Of a DNA stretch of 64,000 bases, positions 1 to 10,450 are shown piece after piece. The notes under the pieces were generated by a model that was not told the origin of the DNA, did not search any database, and saw only the letters and a program-made list of their open reading frames with translations. The position numbers and the translations under genes were made by a program. The DNA comes from Catonia carolina (taxonomy: Eukaryota > Arthropoda > Insecta > Hemiptera > Achilidae): the NCBI GenBank assembly GCA_035578175.1, contig JAQMRL010000001.1:60039553-60103552 (forward strand), in the 5' to 3' direction. Numbering within the stretch: the first letter of the stretch is position 1; every line of letters begins with the position of its first letter.

Positions 1-37
1 GGCTTAAGGAGACTACACACAAAAACTGGCCTTTAGC

Positions 38-212
38 TATTTTTTACTTTTATTAAGTCGCATCAATAGCTTGGTCATTAACAACTAAGCTACTGTGTTG
101 TGTAGAATGATGGGTGTGTATGTATTTTATCTATAGACTCCAGGTGGGAATTAAACCAGTTTTAGACCTTTTTGTAGTTGGAATGCTAACCACTGTGCTA
201 TGGGGTGGTACA
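38..212 (-). repeat. tRNA-derived SINE, family C, degenerate
   Basis: Read on the - strand this matches the copies at 5125, 20163, 48945 and 62702: a tRNA-like head with degenerate A and B boxes, and a tail resembling the reverse complement of GTCGCATCAATAGCTTGGTC. It is an old, mutated copy upstream of the FAM177 gene. No gene is seen from 213 to 514. Confidence 0.6.
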
Positions 213-514
213 ATTTTTCTTTATTTCCTACTTTCCAGAAATAGATCCAGGTAGTGTTACAGTTTTCTGTAATTTTACAGACTACATACTGTCTATTCAT
301 GAACCCAAAAAAATATGTTTTTTAAGCATGCCTCAACTGCTCAAGTCAGCATCGCACTCAACTGATGATAAGGATTGCTGTAAAGGGATTGTTACCTGAA
401 ATACACAAAGTTCAATTCCTTGCAGAAGTCCAGAACTTTACTTCAATACACCAGAAACTGGCACTGCTGTTTGGGACACATAGACAACTCTAAATAAAGC
501 GACAAATATTTACA

Positions 515-702
515 TGAAAAACAACTCCAACATAACTACCTACGGCTTTTTATTTCGGTCGTTTCATCTACACGAATTTGCACGTACAGATATAAGAAAT
601 GCAGCCTACAAAAATAACTCCAACATATCTACGGCTTTTTATTTCGGTCGTTTCATCTACACGAATTTGTACGTAGAACAGATATAAGAAATGCAGCCTA
701 CA
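515..702. repeat. Two-copy tandem repeat of about 93 bp
   Basis: A unit of about 93 bp containing ACGGCTTTTTATTTCGGTCG is present twice in a row, ending in GCAGCCTACAAAAATAACT. The copies differ by only a few substitutions and small indels, so the duplication is recent. It lies 270-450 bp upstream of the FAM177 start codon and could be in its promoter. Confidence 0.85.
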
Positions 703-969
703 AAAATAACTAGCTGTTCAAATTATGAATTCAACGAAACGAACGTGATTGGCGCTTCGGAAGTTGTCATGGAGAAGTTCATTCGTCGATAACCAGGCTT
801 CATAACAAAGGAATATCCTTGAAGACATCTGTGTTCATTAACAACAGCTGATAGTGCGTGGTTTGGATCAGTTTGGATTTCGCTCGTGCAGCTTTTGTTT
901 GTTTAACGAACGATTTACTATTAGATTACAAACCCATAATATTTGTGCGTGATTAACGTAACTGATAAA

Positions 970-3900
970 ATGGATTCCACAAATCCTTCTGCTGTTAATG
1001 ATAGCAATTCTGAGGTAAGTTAACTTGTGTTAATCTGTGTGTTCATAATGAAAGTTGCCGTAACTACTTTGACAGAGTTGATTAGTGTTATCACTGAAAT
1101 CAAAACTTCTAAAATTTTGAAGGTAAATGTCTTTACCATTTTCAAATTTCAGATGGACAATACTGTTGAGGTACCTCTGAGTAGTGAGAGCAGTAAGAAA
1201 GAAAGGAAACCACGTAGAGTTCTACATTTCTGCGATGGGACATTGGAAGAATACAGTACAGACGAAGATGAAAAATGTAATAGCGATGAAGTCGATGCAA
1301 AGAAAACTGATGCAAGTAACCAGTTGTTAACGGCTGATCGGGTAAGTGTTTTAGAATCTATACAAAGGAAGGTATTACGAACTGTGTGAAACTGATCAGA
1401 GAGAAGCTATAACATATTAATAGTAGGCCTAATAGTTTTCAATAATAATAATAATAATAATAACCGTACATTTTAATGTTTTGATAATTTTCCGTGTGTA
1501 TTATAACTTCAGTACCTTCTATCTATTCTAGATTAATTTCATAATAGATCTGGTTATAATAACAAAATTGATTTTCTTTCTTGAGTAAAATAATGAATCA
1601 ATGTGTAGTTTTTTAAGCACCCTTTCTAACTAGCTTGAGAACAACCTTACTTTTTACCCATCTATATAAATTTTGTATCGTTAGATTATTTTTTTTAAAT
1701 AAGTTGAAGGACTTTACAAGAATCGTACAGTTATTGACACTGGAATGAGAGTGAAATCCATTATTCACACTTTTCCAATGAAGGCCTTGATTTTTGATGT
1801 ATGTACACTACTACTATGCCGTAGAAGTGTCTGTATCTATTTGCTTTATAAAATTAACTACTACACGGTGGAATAAGTGATTGTTTTTTCCTTATTTGTG
1901 TGCAGCAGTATTTTTATTTACCCCTTCTGTCTAGTTATACCACTTTTCAGTTATCTTAAATAGCATTAATACAGATTATTTGAATTATTGAGTTTCACTG
2001 TGTTCAAGCAGCAAGTTACCTAATACTTTTCAAGGTTGATGAGCTTTGCTGTTCTACGCATTTAGTCCAATCAGAACATTTGCCAGCGTTGTCAGATCGT
2101 GCGAATGTTTCAGCCTGACAAACATTACATGCGCATGCATTTAAGAGCCACAGTAGTTCACTCGTGTCTTGCATAAATTATAGAGCGCGTTTACATGCAA
2201 TACTTTATTATAATATAATCAGCTGATTGTATGTTCATAAGTTAATTGGTAGTTCATAAGTTGTTATTGAAAGATAAAAAAAAATGGCTGACAAAATATA
2301 TAACAGAGCTATGAGAGCAGTATTGGCAACATTGCTGGCAAGTCATTGGCTAGCTATGAAGTTGGTAGGGGGCAATGCATATGTTCAGAGCTCATCAGCC
2401 CTGAAAAATAATATAGTTAGGAAGTTACACTAAAAATTGATCTAGTCAATATAAAGGGGTCTACAGATTTTTGATGCGACAGAAAAGTTCTGTTACAGAG
2501 ATTTACATAAATTACAATTTTTAACAAACTACATTCCTGTAATATTAATTATGCATTGTGTAACATTCATGCCTTGTTTACAATAATGATAATTTACTTA
2601 ACAGTGAGTTAAACATTGGTGAGGCCTTTACAACTATTTGACAATCAAACCAATTCTTTGAATTATTTAGAAAATCCTTTATTAACTTAGGTGGTAACGT
2701 ACAGTACTTTTGTACAAAGAACAGTTTTCCAAGTATGTACTGTATTCTAAGGACATGAATTACTTACCTGTTTCTATCAAAACTTTTTGTCAGATCATTA
2801 ATCTACATGAAATCTCAAATAATATTTTAGATATAGTAGCATGAAATTTTTGTCCATTATAAAGTAAGTTCTGTCCTGAATAAGAATGTAAGTGGAGTTA
2901 CAGGGCTCCTAAGCGATTGTAATAATTTTTTTAAAACCTATACTTTTTTCTGTGCTGAATTAGAATATGAATATATTTTTGCTCGCAAACTGTTGTATAA
3001 TTTGTTATAAACCCTTTTCTATCATGTATCGATATAACCTCACTTTCTCATATAAATTTCAGTTTTGCTGTCATATTTGAATTCATTTACACTTTAAATG
3101 CTCACTAAAATGTCACTATTTTTACTAATTTTACCTATTGATCATAGATGTATATTTATGAAATTGCTTACCGACTAACATGTAACCTGTTAAAATATTG
3201 TGACATCATTACAAGCTGTGTTAAATATGAAGTATGTATACTAACCGATGACATTTCATTTAAAACTGCAAATAGCAACCGATAGCGTTTAGGACTGATT
3301 TTAATATAAAATTTAGGTATTTCATATAATGAATTAATATAATAATTTCACCAACCTTCTTTTTAAACTGCGTCACCTTTATTTTTATTCTTACTTACAC
3401 GTGTTTCGGTGGATCCACCATCATCAGAGTAAATAAAAAAATTGAAACCAAAAAATGTTTATCTCACTATTTAAAATTTACAGAAGATGATACATTTTCA
3501 GTCATTTGTATAAAATTGTTTTATGCAAATGACAAAAGATGTATCATCTGTAAATTTTAAATAAGTGAGATAAAAAATTTTCTGGTTTCAATTTTTTTAT
3601 TTACTCTGATGATGGTGGATCCACTGAAACACGTGTAAGTAAGAATAAAAATAAAGGTGATGCAGTTTAAAAAAAAGGTTGGTGAAATTATTATATAAAT
3701 TCATTATATGAAATAGAAATAATTTCTAACTGCAGGATGCATTATAAAGATTTATTTTTGAAAATTTAGGTAAAACTAAATTTGTAAAACTGCATTATAA
3801 TATCCTAACCAATAACCTTATTATGAGTAGGTTATTGGTTGTTATGTGCATTTATAACTGCGTGTAACAACCAATAACCTACTCATACTTCTGACAAGCA

Positions 3901-5710
3901 TACTTCTGTGATTCTATACTCGAGTATCTTTGGTGGAATAACTAAACCTAAAACCCTTTTATGTATCAATTATGCCTGTATTCAGCATGATATTATTAAC
4001 TTTGCTTACGCTAGAGTAGAATTCTCAATACCAACTGCAGTGTTCCCAATAGTACAGAAATTTATGACATAAATAATTTGTTTATTTTTCTTCTTATAGA
4101 AGAACATGTACTGGAGTACTTGGTTTTGGATCCATGTCGTAACTGCTGGTTCTGCAACATTAGGTGTTTGTGATTATCTTGGTGAAAAATTAGCAGCATT
4201 TTTTGGTATAACAACACCTAAATACGAGTATGAAATTGATTATTACAAGTCAGTAAAAGCTGAGGTAAGTAGATTTTCCATAGCTAAATTTCATCTAAAA
4301 TTTGTATTGCATTTACAAATGTTATGCTATTTATAACAATTATTATGTTATTTTCATGTAAGTAAACTTTTTAGTTGGATACAATGCTAGCTCGAAGCCT
4401 GAAAAAACGGAAGATGTTCGTTATCTTGAAAGTTAAAAATTAATGTTTATTATTTACTATTTAAAAAAAGACAATACTTGTTAATGAATATCAGCTGGTC
4501 ACCATATGAGGTTTTTCACTGAACCAGTGTTAGTGAACAATTCAAAAGAACTAGCCTGGAGGTAAAAAAAAATAGTGTTTTTATTTAATAGAAAGATATG
4601 TTTTGTTTCTGCTAAAATGTAACTGGATTACAGTATATTTCATTGAAGAATGTAATTTTATGTTGTGATTAGCAGATTAGAAAATCAAAATAGTATGTGT
4701 AGCTGAAATATTGGCTATAGATTATGGGTGCAGAATGATTTATATAATTTTGTATTCTGTATTAAGTATTTAAAAAAAAACTGTATGAAATTGTCTGAAC
4801 ATAAGAACTGCTTTAACGTTACAGTGGTTAATGTTATCTATTTTATTATATTAAATCTATTTTAATCTATATTAAGCTTATTGTAGAAAAAATGTTAAAA
4901 CACTGTAAAAGTTATTTTATCTTTATGATTTATAAAAATTAATGTTCAGCTCTTAATTATGGCGTGTACTTACATCCTGTTCCACCATGGAACTTTTATT
5001 TTTATTCTTTTATAAAAATGAATTGTAAGCTCTTATAATATGATGTGTACCTACATCTTGTTCCACCATGGAACTGGATGATTATTCGGAAAGATGAGAC
5101 AATAAAAAAACATTTTATTTTTTATTAATTTTTTTTTTAGTTTATTTAAAGTTGCATTAATTGCTTGGTTATCAGTGACTACAGTGGTTTATGTATCTAG
5201 AACAGTGGGTATTGACTTGTGAAAAATTTCCAGGTCCTAGCCGGGAATCGAACCTGGGATCTACAGGTTATAGGCTAGCACACTAATCCCTACGCTATGG
5301 AGACAGCCTAAAAAAATTTCTTTATTTCTATTCTCAACTTCAGTGTTAATCTTTTTTTTAATTAAATTTTTATAGTAAGAAGCGTATTAAAGATATTTTT
5401 TATTATTAAATTACTTAATTTTTATTTTAAAACATGTTTGAAAAAATTTAGATCAGTTTCGATTATCCAAAATTTTGGATTAGTGGGTTTATGTACTTAA
5501 AAAGTATTTAGTTCCATGAAAACTGATGTAAATAAAGGGGGCTACCAAAACCTTTTTTATGTCCTTTACTGATTTATGCGTGTTTATTTTTAGGAAGAGG
5601 AGCAACAGAAACGACAAGATTTAGAGATGGGTGGATGGACAGGCGATTCAAAAACTGATAAGACTTTAATTGACGATAATGTGACAGTTACTACTAAAGA
5701 GAGGTACTGA
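970..5710 (+). CDS. FAM177 family protein (FAM177A1-like)
   Basis: Four coding exons fit without phase conflict: 970-1014, 1153-1341, 4100-4264 and 5594-5710, giving 171 aa. All junctions are GT-AG and in phase 0; the three donors are GTAAGT. The hallmark regions of FAM177 are present: KPRRVLHFCDGTLEEYSTDEDE-type sequence in exon 2 (about residues 34-55), and in exon 3 the hydrophobic stretch followed by VCDYLGEKLAAFFGITTPKY (about residues 98-117). A Glu/Gln-rich tail follows. Vertebrate FAM177A1 is a small protein whose function is poorly known. The start at 970 is the first ATG of a short open exon; a second possible start opens exon 2 (1153). Exon 4 ends in an overlapping donor-like GAGAG/GTACTG, so a different C-terminus is possible (see 17776). 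Intron 2 (2.8 kb) holds a MITE, a foldback element and a strong hairpin; intron 3 holds a SINE. Confidence 0.88.
1440..1463. repeat. (AAT)n microsatellite
   Basis: About eight AAT repeats just inside intron 2 of the FAM177 gene. Confidence 0.95.
2028..2410. mobile_element. MITE with short TIRs, copy 1
   Basis: About 380 bp bounded by the imperfect inverted ends TTTTCAAGGTTGATGAGCT and AGCTCATCAGCCCTGAAAA. A second copy lies in the opposite orientation at 21188-21560, including the internal segment with TTTGCCAGCGTTGTCAGAT. There is no coding capacity. The duplicated target site is not clear. Confidence 0.75.
3390..3432 (-). ncRNA. Hammerhead-ribozyme-like motif, left arm
   Basis: On the - strand: TTACT, CTGATGA, one extra T, GGTG-GATC-CACC (stem II with tetraloop), GAAA, then ACAC/GTGT (stem III), A, and AGTAA, which pairs with the opening TTACT (stem I). 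The order matches a type I hammerhead with a minimal stem III, as described for Penelope-like elements. The extra T before stem II is unusual and could abolish activity. Confidence 0.5.
3601..3642 (+). ncRNA. Hammerhead-ribozyme-like motif, right arm
   Basis: Same layout as the left arm: TTACT 3601-3605, CTGATGA 3606-3612, stem II 3614-3625, GAAA 3626-3629, ACAC/GTGT 3629-3636, predicted cleavage after A3637, AGTAA 3638-3642. Stem II has one C-to-T change next to GAAA (CACT), which weakens the closing pair. Confidence 0.45.
3823..3886. repeat. Perfect 22-bp inverted repeat with a 20-nt loop
   Basis: ATGAGTAGGTTATTGGTTGT plus two bases (3823-3844) is the exact reverse complement of 3865-3886. 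A third half copy, AACCAATAACC, lies just upstream near 3808. It is intronic. It may be the end of an unrecognised MITE or simply a hairpin. Confidence 0.8.
5125..5312 (-). repeat. tRNA-derived SINE, family C
   Basis: On the - strand: a tRNA-like head (GGCTGTCTCCATAGCGTAGG), a B-box-like GGTTCGATTCCCGGC, a central CTGGAAATTTTTCAC, and a tail with the sense of GCAATTAATGCAACTTTAAA ending in an A-rich run. It is inserted in intron 3 of the FAM177 gene. Confidence 0.85.
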
Positions 5711-6261
5711 TTGTTAATGATCTCTTCGATGTTAATGTTGCTGGCTGCAGTATTTTATTTGCTCGCTTCATACATCGATTGCTGGTAAAAGACAAAGTTG
5801 CATTTTTTGTGCGCTTCAACTACAATGCATAGGTTGATCAAATCTAAAACTGTTATGTATGTAAATTTTTGTTTGAAAATGTCAAGGGGGACTGAGGCGA
5901 AAATATTAACATCCATAATAATAGTCTTGTACTAAATTGTTTTTTGTCTACTCTGCCGCCTTAATGCCATTTCCAACTCTTGAAAATTTCAACGTTTTAT
6001 ATCAATTATTTGGGTCATAAGCAATAGTTTTATAAAAACATTTGTATAACTTTTGCTAAATTTTAAAATGAAAATTTTGTATTGTATTAAATTCAATACT
6101 ACATTTTGATATCTGGATTTTCATGATCCTATAGAAAAAATTCCAAGCCGATTGAAAAATTTTTATTGAAGTAACTACATTTTAAAGTATTGAAAAACTT
6201 AAAAACACAAAATAAAGTTTTATTTTGATATTTCTTACATATCAGTGGTATAAAAAAAGGT
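5711..6261. other. Downstream flank of FAM177, no recognised feature
   Basis: Probably holds the 3' UTR of the FAM177 gene. I see no clear canonical poly(A) signal close to the stop codon and no repeat that recurs in the window. Confidence 0.4.
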
Positions 6262-6265
6262 TTAA

Positions 6266-6933
6266 CCCTTTCCACTCGACTGTCGGATCTGATCCGACAC
6301 GATAGTTTTACCGTTCCACTGGTATGTCGGACCCCATCCGACTCCACTTTTACAGCTGATTTTGTATGAAAATACGCAGTTAACAATGTTGCTGTAATGT
6401 GCTGGCCTCTACGGGATGTTTTAAAAATTAATTCTTGTAGTTTTCGATAGTTGACTACTACCGATTATCGATATAAACGAAATTAATTGAATTGAGGTCG
6501 CCGTACCAAACTAGTAAACAAACTAACCTAATTGTGAATGTGCTTCGTTTAGTTTGCGGTATTTCGTGTCGCTTTAAGATCGGTTAATGTTTTTAGGTAA
6601 CTAATTCACACAAAAATAATATTCAGATTATTTTTCATGCTTTTATTAGGTTTTAGGTATCAATTTCTAGTTACATAGTTTATTTTATCTTAGTTTTTAC
6701 AACAACAGTGTATGTTTTGCAGGTTATATTTTAAAAGGTTTTAGGTGAGAAAAAGCATTTTTGATGTATCATTATTAACATTAAAGTAATTACAAACATA
6801 AAAAGTATTGGATGCTCTTAAAACTAATAACAACATATTACGCGTATGATTACTGTAATAGGGTATAAACAGATCATAAAATAAATACAAGTTGAGGGGA
6901 ATCACAAAGGAAACATAATTCGAGTGGAAAGGG
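6266..6933. mobile_element. piggyBac-like MITE with TTAA target duplication
   Basis: The 668-bp element begins CCCTTTCCACTCG and ends CGAGTGGAAAGGG, and both ends are flanked by TTAA (6262-6265 and 6934-6937). A CCC-start TIR plus TTAA duplication is the signature of piggyBac-superfamily elements. Just inside the left end are two palindromes, GTCGGATCTGATCCGAC and GTCGGACCCCATCCGAC. There is no transposase, so it is non-autonomous. Confidence 0.85.
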
Positions 6934-6937
6934 TTAA

Positions 6938-7969
6938 ATTGTATTTTTATAAAAAAATAAACAATTCTAAACACACCCAACATCAAAGTTTTTTCTATGG
7001 GATTAACATGGAATGTAGAGAAAAATTATACAAATTTTAGAACTAATGAAACCATGTAAATCAAGATTTAATGTTGAATCATACTTCGAATGACGCTGTA
7101 TCAGTATAGGAAGCCCAATGTATCATTGTAGACAAATCGTCACCACACAGTTAAATTTGGGCGTTGGCGAGGAAAGTGATATTTTTGGAATCTACAAATA
7201 ATATTATTGTGTAAAGTACACAAATCAAAAAATAAATTTTTTCACAAAAATTACTGTATTTTCACCTCAGTTCCCCCTTAAGAATGCTCTAACCAAAATT
7301 TTTAATGACATATTGCTATACAAATGATGTTCTTATAGCTTTGCTAAACCCCAGTCTTCTATACAGAAATGGTGTTAACATGTTATTATGATTTTGCTTG
7401 TGTCAATTAACTTCAAGAACTAATTTTAATTTATTAATTTTGAAACTGCTTTTGCCTATCAGTTCAGAAGTACCAAGTAGCAGTAATATTATCAGAAAAT
7501 AAGGTCACCTTGGCTGACAATTGATAATTGAGAAAATTAGCATAAAAGACATTTTTTAATATTTGTAAAGTTATAAAAAGCATTCAGACAATTGCATGAT
7601 GTTTGGACTCGGGTATGAATGCTTGAGTCAATCTAATGTAATTTAGATCTGAGGGATTGTTACTTTTAAATAAGTTAGGTTAAAATATAAAATAAGTAAT
7701 TTAATATTCAGATAGTTTGAGAGTTAAGACAGTGACTTCCTGTCTCAGTTTCACTGCCACAGGTAATCTATTCCTCTGTATAGACAACTTTCTGAACCAT
7801 TTTTTTCCATTACACCCAATTCTTTGAGATAATAAAATTATTTATGTTTTAAAACACCTGTTTCATTCTTGTGTTTCTAAGCTGTCTTAACTGTCATTTG
7901 ATCTGAATAACACAATAATGATTTTTGAATTTCTTAGAAATAGTATTTTGGTATCATTATATTTTGTAA
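6938..7969. other. Intergenic AT-rich stretch, nothing recognised
   Basis: No exon, no long open frame and no repeat shared with the rest of the window was found. Confidence 0.4.
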
Positions 7970-8268
7970 ATCCACCGAGTTGGTCTAGTGGTAAAGTCGT
8001 TGCCACCAGTCGGCTGTTTTCAGAGATGAAGTTTCCATGCTTCAAATTCTAGTAAACGAAGTTACTTTTATGCAGATTTGAATACTAGACGATGGTTACT
8101 GATGTACTTTGATGGTAGGGGTTCAATTTACCATACTCTCTCGGGAATGGTCGGCCTGAGTCTGTACAAGACTACACCTCATTTACATGTCATACATATC
8201 ATCCTAATCTCATTGGGTCATGGGGTTGCTTATTGTTCTTAAATTGAACAGATTGCAATTTACATGTT
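7970..8268 (+). repeat. tRNA-derived SINE, family D
   Basis: Begins CACCGAGTTGGTCTAGTGG, a tRNA A-box-like start, and ends CATTGGGTCATGGGGTTGCT plus a short tail. Copies at 44783 and 52198 share the whole 290-bp body, including CCATACTCTCTCGGGAATGG-type sequence. Confidence 0.85.
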
Positions 8269-8451
8269 GTTAATATTGGTATAGTAAATTTTATGTATGT
8301 TGTAATTTTTAATTATAAAATATTAATGTTTGTATAATATATAAAAATTTTTGTATTTAATTAAGTAAAGAAAATATGTTTTTAATTGGCGGTTTTAATC
8401 TGTTCTTGTTATACACAGGAAATACGAGCATTTGTTATGATTGTTAAACTG

Positions 8452-8477
8452 TATTATTATTATTATTATTATTATTT
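8452..8477. repeat. (ATT)n microsatellite
   Basis: Roughly eight ATT repeats in otherwise featureless AT-rich DNA between the SINE at 7970 and the pogo element at 8692. Confidence 0.95.
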
Positions 8478-8691
8478 GTAGATAAGTATTAAAAATAAAT
8501 TTATCTGATTATAAATCTATAGTTGCTGAAGTGATAAAGCACAAACAAAAAAAACTATTATTGTTTTAATTGTAAAATGTGTCAAGGATTTTATTTTTAT
8601 TTACTACATTAAATTTAAGTCAATTCAAAGAAAAAAGATAGTGTTCCTTAATAATTTTTACTTTTTTAAATTGTTTTAGTACAGTAAAATC

Positions 8692-9475
8692 TCTCTATAG
8701 CGGAATTGAAGGGACCATGAGGTTCCGCCGCTATAAAGAGAGTTCCGTTATAGAGAGAGCAAGTAATTAATGGGGGGAGGGAAGTTGAAGTACTAATTTT
8801 TCTGTACTAAAAACTCATGTACATATGTGAAAGGTGCATGCAATAAGTTTACTTTGAAAAACTACTAAATAGATTACTTTATGACGAATGTTTAATACAG
8901 TAGATTACTTCAATACAGTGAAATATTTAAATTACTTACTTAAAATACATACATACAATTAAAATCTCGTAAAACATAGGCTACACAAACACAAAAAAAA
9001 ATAGTATAGTATATATATTTTCGTTATTAAGGAACAACGACTGTAAAGTACATTTCATTTTGTAAAATAAGTTGTAATTTTTGTTTGTTTGGTTTTCAGT
9101 TCGTAAAACATGTCTTCAATCTTATTTTCAATGTTTAAAACTTGTTGTTGTAAATTTTCATCTATATTGTGGCAATAACAGTACGTGGAAACAATACGAA
9201 TAGCGTCTAGTGCCTGTTTACTTGAGGGGGGCACTATTTCTGTTTCCATTTCATCATCATCTTCACTTTCTTCCTCATTGTTTTGGGCTATAGGTATTCC
9301 CCACCGACGATTGCGAGGGAGTGGGAGCTTAAAAGTTGACTCATTGTTAGCCGCTATAGAGAGATTTTTGTGCCGCTACAAAGAGAGTTAAATACATTAC
9401 CGTAATATACGAAAGGGTCGGGGTCGGCAAATAATGCCGCAAAAGAGAGGTTTCCGCAATAGAGAGATTTTACTG
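8692..9475 (-). mobile_element. pogo/Tigger-like DNA transposon, internally deleted
   Basis: The 784-bp element has ends CAGTAAAATCTCTCTATAGC and the matching TAGAGAGATTTTACTG, each flanked by TA, the duplication expected for Tc1/mariner/pogo elements. Inside, on the - strand, is the C-terminal end of a Tigger-type transposase, with the characteristic ending KQTKITTYF. The catalytic DDE domain is absent. Confidence 0.85.
9055..9249 (-). pseudogene. Tigger-type transposase, C-terminal remnant
   Basis: An open frame of 64 codons in the pogo element. It opens with an acidic EEESEDDDE run just upstream of its first Met and ends with Lys-rich KQTKITTYFTK, typical of the tail of Tigger/pogo transposases. 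Only this tail survives, so no activity is possible. Confidence 0.7.
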
Positions 9476-9904
9476 TACTAGGAAATAGTCAAGTTAATAA
9501 TGGATGTTTTTATTACCAAACACAGTAGAAAGTTATTTTACCTTTATATAATTTCATTAGTTATATTATTATAATATTGTAGTTATGTATATTAGTTATA
9601 ATTTTCTACTACTTATGAACCCTTATTTAATACGATAAGCAAATGTCAACTTATGTCTTAGTCTTATCAGCCAGTGAGTAGTTATCACACGGTATTCACA
9701 CTTTAATGGTGGCTAGGTTACACTAATGCCTAGTATGAATTACATAGTTAGGATTTAAAAAATGTTTAATTCTCATGTTTTTTTGATGGCTTGTTAAGTT
9801 CCTGTTGGAGTAGAAAGAAATTTACAAGTTGTGTCAGCTGCATTGTATAAGTACATACGAGTTCAGAAAATAACCGAACTTATTCTTAAATCTTTATTAT
9901 TAAT

Positions 9905-10450
9905 TTACAGATTTTTGGTCCAGTCCTCTTCAAATACCCCCCCATCTTCTATTAGTGCACTTTTCCATGCGGTGTTTTCACTGCGTGATGCAGTCCAGTA
10001 TATCTTCATTTGAAATGGTCTTTAAGGTCTGTGATGAGTTTGCTTTAATATCATTAACAGTCTCAAATCGGTGTCCTTTCAACACTGATTTTAATATGGG
10101 AAGTAAGAAAAAAAATGATAAGAAGCCAGTGATGGTGAGGGAGAACAGTCATTTGATTTTTGGCACAAAGCTGAGTATGCGGTTGAAGAAACTGTAAGTT
10201 GTCTTGCCACAACTCTGGTCTCCTTTTGAGATTTTTTTCACATAACTGTTGTAAAACGCCTTTATAGTACACGGTTAACTTTTTTATCTTTAGAAAAGAA
10301 TTCAAAAAATGTGCAATTTCATTAAAGTTGAAAAACACAGAGGATGTTCATCTTCATGGTCGAGGGTCATTTTCAATTAACAGATGGCCACTTTAAATCT
10401 TGAAAACCCACAGACCCAATTGGCTCTGGGTCATGTACGACTCAGAACAT
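9905..10450 (-). pseudogene. mariner transposase relic
   Basis: On the - strand, in shifting frames: YYKGVLQQLCEK, RPELWQDN, KNQMTVLPH, then LKGHRFETVNDIKAN and a trailing MEKC.. GG segment. These match successive blocks of the C-terminal half of mariner (SETMAR-type) transposases. Stops and frameshifts are frequent and no TIR was found, so this is an old relic. Confidence 0.65.

Larger units (their letters stand above)
3319..3714. mobile_element. Near-perfect 396-bp foldback element with hammerhead-like arms
   Basis: The sequence is an almost complete palindrome. The left arm starts ATTTCATATAATGAATT and the right arm ends AATTCATTATATGAAAT, with the centre near 3515. Each arm of about 190 bp carries CTGATGATGGTGGATCCACY followed by GAAACACGTGTAAGTA, read outward. 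Related, more decayed inverted structures lie at 18120-18390, 49895-50171 and 51297-51650. There is no ORF. It sits in intron 2 of the FAM177 gene. Confidence 0.85.

Noticed and set aside
8692..9475. Host gene with an acidic, Ser-rich product at 9185-9391 (+)
   Set aside because: The frame is antisense to the acidic tail of the Tigger transposase inside a TA-flanked pogo element.
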